Shown here: piece after piece, positions 9,676-18,724 of the stretch
Layout of the letters: each line of letters opens with the position of its first letter
How positions within the stretch are numbered: the stretch's first letter is position 1
Origin: CAZTDD01 sp964612675
GTDB taxonomy: Bacteria > Hinthialibacterota > Hinthialibacteria > Hinthialibacterales > JAKPRU01
Length of the DNA: 64,000 nt
Direction: 5' to 3'
Assembly: GCA_964612675.1 (NCBI GenBank)
Contig: CAZTDD010000015.1
Span: 15,327 to 79,326 of the forward strand
Translations under genes and position numbers: made by a program
Notes under the pieces: model-generated
What the model was told of the DNA's origin: nothing
The model's database searches: none
What the model saw: the letters and a program-made list of their open reading frames with translations, nothing else

Positions 9676-10641
9676 ATGAGTAGATACTTCTTTGCAGCTA
9701 TTGTAATAAGTGCACTGGCGATGGTTGCCGGTGGAGCCGAGACCGGAATGGAGAAACCCGAGATTCGTAAACTGGGCACGATTGACTGCGACCTGGTGGA
9801 GACTACACCGATTGTCTTTGACGGGCGTCTGTATCGCTTCGAGTATGTCCGGGAGCGCTACAAGCCGAACACGACCGGCGACTCATACTTCCGATTCATC
9901 AATACGGAGACAGGCAACCCCACCGCTGCGTTCGCGAAGGGATACAACCTCGGCTGCGCTTTCACTGAGAATGGAACAATGTATGTTTACGGCGTGAAAG
10001 GATGGGGGACAACCGTTATTTATCAATTCCAATCCAAAGATCTCAAGAACTGGACCGGCCAATCTGTTCTCGAAAAACAGAGTTGGGAGATATTTAATAC
10101 CTCTGTCTGTAAGGGAGCGGATCGGTATGTCATGGCGATTGAATTCCGCGCAGACCGGGAGGAGTGCGGTGTCCCGTTCACGATCCGGTTTGCGGAATCG
10201 ACGGATTTGAAAACCTGGAGACTCACGTCCGCCGATCATATTTACACAAAAGACCGTTATTCTTCCTGCCCCACAATCCGCTTTCTCGATGGAATGTATT
10301 ATATGATTTACGATGAAGCCCTGCCTGGGCCGACCTATGAGCCGTATATCGTGCGGTCCGAAGATCTTGTCCAATGGGAGAGTAGTCCGTTGAATCCATT
10401 TATGATTCATTCAGAGACCGAGGATAAGAGAATCGCCAACCCCAGGCTGACTGCGGAGCAAATTGAGCATATTAAGGAATCCGTGAACATTAACAACGCC
10501 GATACCGATCTCTGCGAATACAAGGGTAAAACGATAATTTATTACACCTGGGGAAATCAGCAGGGCATCGAATTTCTCGCGGAGGCCGTGTACGACGGTC
10601 CCATGGCAAAGCTGCTAAAGGGTTTCTTTCCGGGAAAATAG
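9676..10641 (+). CDS. Exported beta-propeller protein, GH43/GH130-like
   Basis: 321 aa with a signal peptide (about 20 residues). Blade-like repeats with QSKDLKNWTG, AESTDLKTWR and RSEDLVQWESS are the pattern of five-bladed propeller glycosidases (GH32, GH43, GH130), where each blade carries a DL..W turn. The catalytic acids are not certain. A strong GAGGAG site precedes the start. It is last in the exported set, and a terminator lies about 360 bp downstream, beyond a mobile repeat. Confidence 0.7.
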   Translation: MSRYFFAAIVISALAMVAGGAETGMEKPEIRKLGTIDCDLVETTPIVFDGRLYRFEYVRERYKPNTTGDSYFRFINTETGNPTAAFAKGYNLGCAFTENGTMYVYGVKGWGTTVIYQFQSKDLKNWTGQSVLEKQSWEIFNTSVCKGADRYVMAIEFRADREECGVPFTIRFAESTDLKTWRLTSADHIYTKDRYSSCPTIRFLDGMYYMIYDEALPGPTYEPYIVRSEDLVQWESSPLNPFMIHSETEDKRIANPRLTAEQIEHIKESVNINNADTDLCEYKGKTIIYYTWGNQQGIEFLAEAVYDGPMAKLLKGFFPGK

Positions 10642-10677
10642 CGATTTCCTTGCTGCGTCGTAGGTGGTTTTACGTGT

Positions 10678-10735
10678 AAAAGCTAACGGTAGGGCCTTCG
10701 AGAACTTGTCAATCCGTGATCATAAGATCCCAACG
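10678..10735. repeat. Direct repeat, left copy flanking a MITE-like element
   Basis: The block begins AAAAGCTAACGGTAGGGCC and ends CATAAGATCCCAACG. A related block recurs at 10960-11053 on the other side of a repeat element. This copy lacks the terminator hairpin and T-tract present in the right copy, with a short different segment in its place. Confidence 0.65.
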
Positions 10736-10756
10736 ATGTGTGCCAGTCCCAAGCTT

Positions 10757-10959
10757 GATGCAATCGCAAAAAGTCTGGAATACGAATTTCAACCCCCTCC
10801 TAACCTCCCCCGATCTTCGGGGGAGGAAAAGGAAACGAGCGTGTCTCCAGCGTATTCTCCCCCAAGAGGGACACGCTTGCGTGGCCGCTGTAAGGGGAGA
10901 TTCAGAGGGGGTTGAATATTTCTCTATTCTTACCCCTCGCGACTTTTTGCGGCGGCGTC
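10757..10959. mobile_element. MITE-like element, copy 1
   Basis: The 203-bp element opens with GATGCAATCGCAAAAAGT and closes with ACTTTTTGCGGCGGCGTC, imperfect terminal inverted repeats shared with the copies at 44133-44372 and 62450-62648. Inside are the palindrome CTCCCCCGATCTTCGGGGGAG and the module running from GAGCGTGTCT to CAGAGGGGGTTGA. It has no coding capacity. A target-site duplication is not exact here. Confidence 0.7.
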
Positions 10960-11053
10960 AAAAGCTAACGGTAAGGCTTTCGAAAACTTGAGTTTATCCA
11001 GGTGATCGCAATTTGCGATCACCTTGTCAGTTTTTCATCATAAGATCCCAACG
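10960..11053. repeat. Direct repeat, right copy, with the hairpin
   Basis: Begins AAAAGCTAACGGTAAGGCT and ends CATAAGATCCCAACG, matching 10678-10735 at both ends. It also holds the terminator at 11000-11035, which the left copy lacks. Confidence 0.65.
11000..11035 (+). terminator. Rho-independent terminator after the exported-enzyme cluster
   Basis: AGGTGATCGCAA and TTGCGATCACCT are perfect 12-base arms around a single base, followed within 7 bases by TTTTT. It is placed to end + strand transcription from the 3543-10641 cluster, before the convergent DUF1593 gene. Confidence 0.75.
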
Positions 11054-11114
11054 GCGCAGATTCTCAAGTTACGCCCGGTTCAATTGAAACAGAGTATACC
11101 ACCTTCATTTGGCA

Positions 11115-13025
11115 TCAGCCCCCGCTCTTCCGCCACACCTCGATCCCGGAGAAATTGGCTGCGCCGCCGTGGCTGGTAATTTGAATTGAACCGTCCGTGA
11201 TTTTCGTGATCCACGGCCCGAGTCGATGCCATTCGCCCTGAACGCCGCTGTAATGTCGTTCCGCGACGCGATCTTCCAGTCGAATCGTAAACTGTTCTGG
11301 ATTATTGTCTTCCCATACATAAACATAAACCGCGTATTCGCCGTCCGGGACCTGGGTCATCGTGAGTTTCGCCCTGCCGTTCCAGCGGAACGAATGAATC
11401 ATTTTGGCGCGGGCTTTGTTTGTCGGCGGATGAAGCTCTACATTTCGCGTTACAAGCGGCTGGTCGTCACACTGGAAATTCGGCGCATCGTCGCCTTCCC
11501 ATTGATTGCCGTCGATCTTGATAGGGGAGCCGTTGAGATTAATGCCTCGATAAAATTCCCACTTCCCGGTTTCCGCAGGCGGTCCTGAAAGTTTTTTGAT
11601 CGGAGTTTTCAGATAGATCGGATCGCCGTCGGCACCCTGGGGCACTTTTTGCGGTTCGCCGCTGACGTTGAGGATTACGCGACGATAGGCGCTCAACGGC
11701 GGGTCGCCATCGTCCGTAACTTTGAGAATGACGTGTATGGTTCTTCCCGACGCTTTGTTTGGCACAAGGACAACAGCATCTGCTGTGTTTCCGCCGCGAA
11801 TGGTGGGCTCTTCCCAGTAGCTCCCAGCATCCTCATATGTCCACCAGGAATAGGAGAGTTTGTTCCCGTCGGGATCGGATGTGCCTGCCGCGCTGAGCCG
11901 AATCTCCTCTTCGGGGTCGGCGGAAATCTCGATGATGTGTTTCGTTCGATCACCGTTACAAATGACAACGGGGTTGTGGTTGCATTTATCATAGGGTTTT
12001 ACACACCAATCGGCGCGTGCCGCCCAGTCGTTCTGAAAATCATCGGCCCAGCGTAAAATGGATTTGTAAATATCGCGGTCGTCCGGTGCGGAGCGCCAGC
12101 GATTATCCCTTCGCATGAATCGTCCGCCCCAACCTCCATAACTCGGATGGACTTCACTGCCGAGCCCGACGTCGATCAAATGCATGAAGGCGGGTGAATC
12201 GCCCTCGGAACGGAATCGTCCATCCCCGTGCGCCTCATACATCGCACACAACGGTCCATGATTCTTTAAGATATTTTTCTTCATCCATTCTGAGTCAAAA
12301 TACTCCTGTTGTTCTTCGGTCATAATATCCTGCCACCTGTAGGCGATTGCACCGAAGGCGTTGCTTTGAATCAGCAAAATATCCGGCCACTTTTTCAGGA
12401 TATAGTCGTTGCAGGTATCGTCCTGATTGGCGATAAGAAACAGTTTTGCTTTTTTTGTCACTTCAGCGACACGGTCTGGGTGTTTTTCCTCAATTGTTTT
12501 CAGTGCCCGGGCGATGGTGTTCGCGCCGCCCCACGCCTGTAGCCAAACCGGCGATGGATCGGGATCGAGTAACACCTCGACGATACGCTGAGAACCGGGC
12601 GTCGTTTTCTCCATCTCTCCTACATACCCGATATTGCCGATAAACACCTGCTTTCGAAGATACTCAGGTGTCGGAAAATCGGCGTGTTCTTTGAGATTGG
12701 GATACACTTTGGCATAGTTGTCGATCTGTTTGTCCAACCATGAAACGTGGTGCCAGTTGTGTTCTTTATGATTCTCGTCGCCTTTCCAGTGGTATTTCGA
12801 GCTGGAGTGGATCAGCCCCTCGATATCCCACTCGTTGGCATACATCAGAAACCGAATCATGGAACAGCGGTCGTCGATTTCACCGTCGGTCGTCGCGATT
12901 ACCCGTGTTTTTTCGCTCCCCTGTGCATGCGTTTGAAAGCAAACCAAAAAACAAAGCAGACAAACGATCGCTGGAACTGTATAAAGTCGAATTGAGAAAA
13001 AAGGTGTTGGGTTACAAATATTCAT
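11115..13025 (-). CDS. Exported DUF1593 (nucleoside-hydrolase-like) protein
   Basis: 636 aa from the ATG preceded by GGAAGGAG; a 40-codon open extension has no support. A signal peptide ending THAQG is followed by TTDGEIDDRCSMIRF, which resembles the Asp-rich calcium site of nucleoside hydrolases and is characteristic of DUF1593 proteins. The middle contains an Ig-like segment (GTSDPDGNKLSYSWWTYED), and the C-terminal ~120 residues look like a carbohydrate-binding beta-sandwich. It probably acts on a glycoside outside the cytoplasm; the substrate is unknown. Confidence 0.82.
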   Translation of the reverse strand: MNICNPTPFFSIRLYTVPAIVCLLCFLVCFQTHAQGSEKTRVIATTDGEIDDRCSMIRFLMYANEWDIEGLIHSSSKYHWKGDENHKEHNWHHVSWLDKQIDNYAKVYPNLKEHADFPTPEYLRKQVFIGNIGYVGEMEKTTPGSQRIVEVLLDPDPSPVWLQAWGGANTIARALKTIEEKHPDRVAEVTKKAKLFLIANQDDTCNDYILKKWPDILLIQSNAFGAIAYRWQDIMTEEQQEYFDSEWMKKNILKNHGPLCAMYEAHGDGRFRSEGDSPAFMHLIDVGLGSEVHPSYGGWGGRFMRRDNRWRSAPDDRDIYKSILRWADDFQNDWAARADWCVKPYDKCNHNPVVICNGDRTKHIIEISADPEEEIRLSAAGTSDPDGNKLSYSWWTYEDAGSYWEEPTIRGGNTADAVVLVPNKASGRTIHVILKVTDDGDPPLSAYRRVILNVSGEPQKVPQGADGDPIYLKTPIKKLSGPPAETGKWEFYRGINLNGSPIKIDGNQWEGDDAPNFQCDDQPLVTRNVELHPPTNKARAKMIHSFRWNGRAKLTMTQVPDGEYAVYVYVWEDNNPEQFTIRLEDRVAERHYSGVQGEWHRLGPWITKITDGSIQITSHGGAANFSGIEVWRKSGG

Positions 13026-13144
13026 TCGTGTGGTACTCCTTCCAGAGGATTCATTCTTTCCGAACAAGTAGATAATCGTTTCTCGCTGCCTGTCAACCCA
13101 GGCTACCATATATGTAGTGAATGCACTTGCTCTGATTCCTCGCA

Positions 13145-13173
13145 TTGACCTGTCGCAGGATGGAGAGTATTGT
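13145..13173 (+). promoter_or_regulatory. Candidate sigma-70 promoter for the membrane protein gene
   Basis: TTGACC, a 17-base spacer and TATTGT lie about 170 bp before the gene at 13344, in the gap between divergent genes. The match is good but imperfect. Confidence 0.4.
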
Positions 13174-13343
13174 CTGTATGATCTATATCATTGAGCGGTA
13201 GATCCCGGACAGCATTATTGGGGCAACCAGGGCTCTTCGAAACTGAGCCCCGCCCGCTATCCTGGAGAGACTCGGAGTTATTCACCGCTTTGCGCAATCT
13301 GCGTGTTCCGAAAAACGATCAGGCGGAGTGTATAACGAATCAA

Positions 13344-14771
13344 ATGAACCAGGATTCAACAAATCACGTTAGTTGGTGGCAGCCGGTGCTTTTCGCAGCG
13401 ATGGCAGGCGGAATGGCCTGGGGGATCCGCGGCCAATACGGTCATGAGACCGGCGCCATGATCGCCGGTCTTCTTGTCAGTCTCACGTTGGCGTTCCTTC
13501 TCTGTCCAAGGGCGTCCCTGCTTAACGTTGCGCGTGCGGTCGCCCTGGGTACTGTGGCCATGGGCGTTGGCGGTTCGATGACCTACGGACAGACCGTCGG
13601 ACTGACGCATGACGCGCCTCTGGTCGGCAATTGGGCGGCGCTCGGTTGGGGCATGTTCGGCCTGTCAATTAAGGGAGCGATCTGGATCGGTTTCGCAGGA
13701 CTTTTCCTTGGAATCGGACTGGGAGGAATTCGTTATCGACCGCGTCACCTGCTACTGATCATGTTGGCGGCGCTGGTGGCGTATTTTATTGGTGTCTTCC
13801 TGTTGAACTCGCCTTTCGATCCTGCAAATAAGCGTCTTCCCATGATCTATTTCTCGGATCATTGGCATTGGGAACCCGACTCGACTTTGAAACCGCGTTT
13901 CGAGTGTTGGGGCGGTCTTTTGTTCGCCTGGGCAACGATTTTCGTTTATGCGGGATGGATACGCAACGATCGGTTGGCGCGACGGCTTGCGTTGTGGGGT
14001 GTTCTAGGCGGCGCGCTGGGGTTTCCACTCGGACAAAGTCTACAAGCGTATCATGCGTGGAATGTGGAATCCTTTCGTCAAGGTTTTTGGGCGCAGCTCG
14101 ATCCGCATATGAACTGGTGGAATATGATGGAAACGACGTATGGCGCTGTCATGGGCGCTATGCTGGGGCTGGGGCTTTGGCTGAACCGAAGGTTGATCAA
14201 GCCGGATGTCGATCCGGGGACGGTCTATTTGCCCTCCATTGCCGAGTGGATTTTACTGGTTATTCATCTTGCCTTGTTGATTGCGGTTGAATTTATGTCT
14301 CTCCGTGCCGTGGATGCAGTTTACGATCTTGGGCTCATTATGATCATTATTCCGGTTGTGGCTGTGGCGGGCGGACGATGGTGGCCGTACCTCGTTGTGT
14401 TTCCGATTACTCTGCTGCCAATCGCGGGGAAAACCGTGAGGCAGCTGGTGTATAACGAAGGGGCGATACAACCGGTCATTGGTTGGATTATTTATCTGAT
14501 TATCCCGATGTTTGTTTGGACAATTGTCGCTGTCTGGTTCGCGCGTCAGCCGCGTGCACGCCAAACGGAAGGCGATTTTGCCCGCACCGCACTACTGCTG
14601 AATGTGTGGATGTATTTTCTGTTGAATTATGCCTTTTTCCGTTTTCCATGGCCGTGGGCCGAGTGGACGAGCAGGACGCCTAACGGGATTATTTTCACGA
14701 TTTGTGCATTGGGTCTTACTGCGGCTGCGTTTGTCGGAGGGCGCTTTGCAGGAAATACCTCTTCGCAATAA
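13344..14771 (+). CDS. Polytopic membrane protein of unknown function
   Basis: 475 aa from the ATG opening MNQDSTNHVSWWQPVL; a 51-codon open extension has no membrane or signal character. About 11-12 hydrophobic segments run through the whole protein, with Gly-rich helices (AAMAGGMAWGIRGQYGH, GTVAMGVGGSMTYGQ). A loop with FSDHWHWEPDS and aromatic or charged pairs (HMNWWNMMETTYG) recalls a transporter or membrane enzyme, but I do not recognise the family. It lies just upstream of a Tat-exported oxidoreductase in the same direction, so a role with that enzyme is possible. The Shine-Dalgarno site is weak, so the start is uncertain. Confidence 0.75.
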   Translation: MNQDSTNHVSWWQPVLFAAMAGGMAWGIRGQYGHETGAMIAGLLVSLTLAFLLCPRASLLNVARAVALGTVAMGVGGSMTYGQTVGLTHDAPLVGNWAALGWGMFGLSIKGAIWIGFAGLFLGIGLGGIRYRPRHLLLIMLAALVAYFIGVFLLNSPFDPANKRLPMIYFSDHWHWEPDSTLKPRFECWGGLLFAWATIFVYAGWIRNDRLARRLALWGVLGGALGFPLGQSLQAYHAWNVESFRQGFWAQLDPHMNWWNMMETTYGAVMGAMLGLGLWLNRRLIKPDVDPGTVYLPSIAEWILLVIHLALLIAVEFMSLRAVDAVYDLGLIMIIIPVVAVAGGRWWPYLVVFPITLLPIAGKTVRQLVYNEGAIQPVIGWIIYLIIPMFVWTIVAVWFARQPRARQTEGDFARTALLLNVWMYFLLNYAFFRFPWPWAEWTSRTPNGIIFTICALGLTAAAFVGGRFAGNTSSQ

Positions 14772-14842
14772 CGTCATTTGTATTTCAACCGGCAATCACG
14801 CATGAGTTGTTCAGATTTATTTACGAAAAGGGGTGAAACACG

Positions 14843-16042
14843 ATGACCGAGACAAACAGGATCGACCGCCGCTCATTTCTACGAGAGAGTCTGGTTGTAG
14901 GTGAAATCGCCGGACTGTCTTTGATGAATAGAACGGGGGTATCGGCCGATAATCGACCTTTCATTATTGATAAACCCAGCGATGGCGGGTGTTACAAGAT
15001 TGGTATTCTTGGGTGCGGGAATCGCAGCAAAGCTCACTTGTCTGCATTCAATGCGGTTCCGGAAATTGAAGTGGCCGCACTGTGTGACATTGTTCCTCAT
15101 AAGATGGACCGGCTTGAGCCTCGGATACCCAGAGGAGGAAAACCAAGAAAATATACTGATTTAGAAGAAATGATGCAGCAGGAAGACCTTCGTGCTGTGG
15201 CGGTGCTTCTTCCGAATTATTTACACAAAATGGGGGTCATCGCGGCCCTTGAGGCGGGCAAGCATGTGTTCTGTGAAAAACCGCTGGCTCTTACCGTGCG
15301 CGACTGCAACGAGATGATCGCAACCGCGGAACGCACACGCCGGGCGATTCAAATCGGTACACAGAGACGTCACAGCGCGGATATGAAGACCGCTGTTGAT
15401 ACTATTCGCGGTGCTTCCGTTGGAAAGATTCTGTCGTCGGATATCAATTCGTATCGTCAAGACTGGCGCGTCCCGGAGCCGGATGAATATCCCGATGGCG
15501 TTGAGTATTGGCGTTTGGACCAAGACAAATGCGGCGGTGTCGTCTATGAAATGGGGGCTCATATTATTGATTTGAATAATTGGATTGTTGACAGCGAACC
15601 GCTGACTGTAGCCAGTCTTCAAAATGTCAATAATCTGTCACTGCGCTCGCGCGACTCGACGGACCATGGTGGTGTGCTTGTACGTTATGCAAATGATGCG
15701 TTTACGAATTACGGGGGCAATCTGTATACATACGGTCCCAGCGGATCGAATTATTTTTTTGCTGTAAATGGAACAATCGAGCTCACAGGAGGACATGTGT
15801 CGATTCACTACGGCCGTCCGCGAGGCTTCGCGGCGCAGGGCGAGTTACCGAAACCTATCAAGAAGGATCTCCCTCGGGCTGACGGGACAGTTGAACAATG
15901 GAAGCACTTTGTGAAAGTGCTCGCGGGAGAAGCCGATCCGTATCCGGACGGCTATATCGGCAGGCAAACCGTCCAGATTTGCCAGGGTTCGGTTGTGTCC
16001 GCACGAGAGAAGACGATTGTAGATGTGCGGGAATTGGGATAA
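14843..16042 (+). CDS. Tat-exported Gfo/Idh/MocA-family oxidoreductase
   Basis: 399 aa. A twin-arginine motif (RRSFLR) starts the leader. GILGCGNRSKAHL is the Rossmann turn, and HVFCEKPLALT carries the family EKP motif whose lysine is normally catalytic. A substrate-domain segment GGVVYEMGAHIIDLNNW contains the conserved G..H pattern. Unlike the homologue at 6199, this one keeps EKP. It is likely a periplasmic NAD(P)-dependent sugar oxidoreductase. It follows the membrane protein gene by 71 bp, with an AAAAGGGG site. Confidence 0.88.
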   Translation: MTETNRIDRRSFLRESLVVGEIAGLSLMNRTGVSADNRPFIIDKPSDGGCYKIGILGCGNRSKAHLSAFNAVPEIEVAALCDIVPHKMDRLEPRIPRGGKPRKYTDLEEMMQQEDLRAVAVLLPNYLHKMGVIAALEAGKHVFCEKPLALTVRDCNEMIATAERTRRAIQIGTQRRHSADMKTAVDTIRGASVGKILSSDINSYRQDWRVPEPDEYPDGVEYWRLDQDKCGGVVYEMGAHIIDLNNWIVDSEPLTVASLQNVNNLSLRSRDSTDHGGVLVRYANDAFTNYGGNLYTYGPSGSNYFFAVNGTIELTGGHVSIHYGRPRGFAAQGELPKPIKKDLPRADGTVEQWKHFVKVLAGEADPYPDGYIGRQTVQICQGSVVSAREKTIVDVRELG

Positions 16043-16106
16043 TGGCTGGACGACGTAGAGTTGAGTCCGCGAATGCGAACCGAAGCAATAAGATGCGAGT
16101 GCGATA

Positions 16107-16177
16107 GAGAACCTTCTCCCCCAAGAGGGACACGCTTGCGTGGCCGCAGTAAGGGGAGATACAGAGGGGGTTGAATT
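16107..16177. repeat. Partial copy of the MITE-like repeat
   Basis: Only the half-module is present: TTCTCCCCCAAGAGGGACAC, CGCTTGCGTGGCC, then GTAAGGGGAGATACAGAGGG. The terminal inverted repeats and the CCCCCGATC palindrome are missing, so this is a truncated relict. Confidence 0.65.
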
Positions 16178-16292
16178 AACAAGACTTATATTCAAGACCA
16201 AACTCCCACCGAATAACTGTGTCATTTTGTCATAGGAGAATTCTCTTACGAAAATCGGGAGATTTTCCCGGTCATTTTGTGACTTTCCCCTA

Positions 16293-16342
16293 TTGACATT
16301 TTCTCCCCACCCTCGCGTATAATGAACCCGCGTAGACGCGGG
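16293..16342 (+). promoter_or_regulatory. Strong sigma-70-type promoter followed by a 5' hairpin
   Basis: Perfect TTGACA (16293-16298) and TATAAT (16318-16323) boxes are separated by 19 bases, slightly longer than the optimum of 17. CCCGCG-TAGA-CGCGGG (16327-16342) then forms a hairpin at or near the expected transcript start. The downstream gene is the LamG protein at 16408. The hairpin may protect the mRNA 5' end. Confidence 0.7.
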
Positions 16343-16407
16343 CAGAAACGTGTTCGTCATAGTAATCAGAAAGCCGTTATACATATTGAAGAAAAGGAGA
16401 ACGCCAA

Positions 16408-17778
16408 ATGCGCGTAGCGGTGGGGATTTTCGTGGCAGTTTTCGCGATTACAGGTTCGGTTTCGGGACAGGATATGGAGGGCCTCGTAGCCTACTACAAG
16501 TTCGACGGCGACGGGACGGACAGCAGCGGTAATGGACGGGATGGAACAGTTCACGGGGCCGTTACGTCTGACGGGATACTTGGCGGATGTTACGAATTTG
16601 ATGGGGTCGATGACTACATTCAGCTGCGTGTGCCGTTTGCGGGAAACCAACCAACGTTCACGGTCGAGCTATGGCTTCAACCCGATACTCAGGAACATTC
16701 GGATACGTATCCTTTCGCTGTCGTCAACGAAGGCATTTATTCAACCGGTATTCACACCAACAACGGCCGCATCAAGTATTACTTTTCCACTCCGGAAAAA
16801 GACCAAGTCGCCTTAGCGATGCCGCGATCTTTTGAGACGGGTCGATGGTATCATGTCGCAATTGTCGCCAACGGGCACGCGGTCAAGGCCTACGCCGACG
16901 GCATTGACATTGGAACAACCGAGCTAGGGGAAACAACGTTCAACTGGACAGAACCGTCTGATGCTTTCGTCATCATCGGAACCGCATTTTCCCGGAAAAC
17001 GGGGGAAAGCGTGCCGAGCCATTGCTACAAAGGCAAGATCGATGAGCTGAAGATATGGGACTGTGCCAGATCTCAAGATCAGATCCAGGAGTCCATATAC
17101 GAAAGCATGGGTCTCGCAACGTACTACAAGTTCGATGGCGATGCGACGGACAGCAGCGGCAATGGACGGGATGGGACAGTCTACGGAGCCGCCGTTACAT
17201 CCGAGGGGGTACTCGGGGCATGTTGTGAATTCGATGGAATCGATGATTATGTAAAACTGCCGGTACCATTCCAGGGAGACCACCCGACGTTCACGGTCGA
17301 AATGTGGCTTCAGCCGGATACCCAGGGTTATTCGGACACGTATCCTTTCTCTGTCGCTAACGGGGGCATATATTCGACCGGAATCCACACCAACGATGGC
17401 GAGATCAAGTATTACTTTTCCATTCCGGGAAAGGATCAAGTCGGCTTAGCGATGCCAGGATCTTTTCAACCGGGTCAATGGTATCACGTCGCAATTGTGG
17501 TTGACGGTCACGCGGTCACCGCTTATGCGGATGGTGTTGAGGTCGCAACAACCGACTTGGGGGAAATTACCTTCAACTGGACAGAACCATCTGATGCTTT
17601 CGTCATCCTCGGAACTGCCTTTTCCTGGAGGACAGGAGCAAGTGTGCCGAGCCATTCTTATAAGGGCAAGATCGACGAGCTCAGAATATACGATCACGCA
17701 CGGACGCAGACCCAGATTCACAAGTCTATAGACGAAGTTACGAATCCCAGTGCGGTAGAAGAATTTACCCAATACTAA
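16408..17778 (+). CDS. Exported protein with two tandem LamG-like domains
   Basis: 456 aa with a short signal peptide ending SVSGQ. Two concanavalin-like jelly-roll domains follow: residues ~30-235 and ~236-445, opening LVAYYKFDGDGTDSSGNGRD and LATYYKFDGDATDSSGNGRD and sharing ELWLQPDT/EMWLQPDT, RWYHVAIV/QWYHVAIV and YKGKIDEL. Identity between the copies is very high by eye, so the duplication is recent. Such domains usually bind carbohydrate or protein. It is preceded by the best promoter in the window. Confidence 0.88.
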   Translation: MRVAVGIFVAVFAITGSVSGQDMEGLVAYYKFDGDGTDSSGNGRDGTVHGAVTSDGILGGCYEFDGVDDYIQLRVPFAGNQPTFTVELWLQPDTQEHSDTYPFAVVNEGIYSTGIHTNNGRIKYYFSTPEKDQVALAMPRSFETGRWYHVAIVANGHAVKAYADGIDIGTTELGETTFNWTEPSDAFVIIGTAFSRKTGESVPSHCYKGKIDELKIWDCARSQDQIQESIYESMGLATYYKFDGDATDSSGNGRDGTVYGAAVTSEGVLGACCEFDGIDDYVKLPVPFQGDHPTFTVEMWLQPDTQGYSDTYPFSVANGGIYSTGIHTNDGEIKYYFSIPGKDQVGLAMPGSFQPGQWYHVAIVVDGHAVTAYADGVEVATTDLGEITFNWTEPSDAFVILGTAFSWRTGASVPSHSYKGKIDELRIYDHARTQTQIHKSIDEVTNPSAVEEFTQY

Positions 17779-17812
17779 GAGGTCAAATCAATGAATTTGG
17801 AGGATTAAACTC

Positions 17813-18223
17813 ATGCCACCGCTTCAAGTCAAGATGGACGAAGATGAATTGTGGGAAGATTACCACAAGCACAAAGAATACTTGGAAAAGTGTAAGATAC
17901 CGAGTGGTATAAGGGTGACCTTTTGGCGACACCCTGAATATCCGCCACAAGTGGAGCCTGGAGACACGGCATATATAAGATGGGCTCGGAGGGAGAAATA
18001 TCAGAAACAATTAAAGGGAAAAAGAATCGTCGCAGAAGTACTTGACGTAGTCAAAACACTCAAAGGCGATGAAAAAGACGGCCTGCACACAATTGAAGAT
18101 TGGCTTCGAAGCCAAGGGATTACCAATCCGATAAGATTCCATGACCCCCCGCCTGCGTTGGAACGATGTGCATCGGTCATTGTTTTGTATTGCCTGAGGT
18201 TGGAGCCAGCCTCTGAGAAATGA
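17813..18223 (+). CDS. Hypothetical protein
   Basis: 136 aa, charged, no signal peptide or membrane segment. A TTGGAGGATTAAACTC site precedes the start by a good distance, and the gene follows the LamG gene by 34 bp, so it is probably in the same transcript. The text contains a coiled-coil-prone segment (ELWEDYHKHKEYLEKC) and IRWARREKYQKQLKGKRI. I do not recognise a family. The last residues may include sequence from the adjoining repeat region. Confidence 0.6.
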   Translation: MPPLQVKMDEDELWEDYHKHKEYLEKCKIPSGIRVTFWRHPEYPPQVEPGDTAYIRWARREKYQKQLKGKRIVAEVLDVVKTLKGDEKDGLHTIEDWLRSQGITNPIRFHDPPPALERCASVIVLYCLRLEPASEK

Positions 18224-18724
18224 CCCCTGCACGGCTCGGCGGGAGCCTCGCCCTCCCGGGGCCGGCGGGCAACGCCCCTGGAGAGAAATTGTCAGAATCA
18301 GGATTGTCAGGATAGAAGGATGGACAGGATAAAAACCCTTTGGAATCCATCCTGAGTATCCTTTCATCCTGGACATCCAGATTCAGACAATTCTTCGCCC
18401 CGTTGGGGCTTGGGCGATGTTGGCGTGTCGGTTTCCAGGGGCGGGTGCCCCTGGCTGTAATACATGACCCCTTCGGGGTCAACTGCACCGGCGCTTTTCT
18501 GCGTTCCCCAAAAACTGGTTTTAGTTTTTTTCAAAGGGCCTGCTTTCTGACCATGATATGTTCAACAGGCCAACTCGACGGCTTGTCTCGGGAGGGCGAA
18601 CCTCCTGGTGAGCCGTCTTCCTTTTTCCATCGAAACGGCTCGGCGGGAGCCTCGCCCTCCCCGAGAAGGCGTGGTATGAATGGTGCATCCCCTTAAGCAA
18701 GGGCGGAAACAAAGGGAGATCATC
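18224..18724. repeat. Cluster of palindromic intergenic repeats
   Basis: The 500-bp gap has no gene. It holds: a single arm of the GGAGGGCGA-type element at 18232-18258; an imperfect inverted repeat with ~48-base arms at 18284-18395 built on the words GTCAGGAT and GGATGGACAGGAT; the perfect hairpins CCAGGGGC-GGGT-GCCCCTGG (18435-18454) and TGACCCC-TTC-GGGGTCA (18465-18481); and a two-armed GGAGGGCGA-type element at 18590-18661 with an 18-base loop. Confidence 0.7.
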
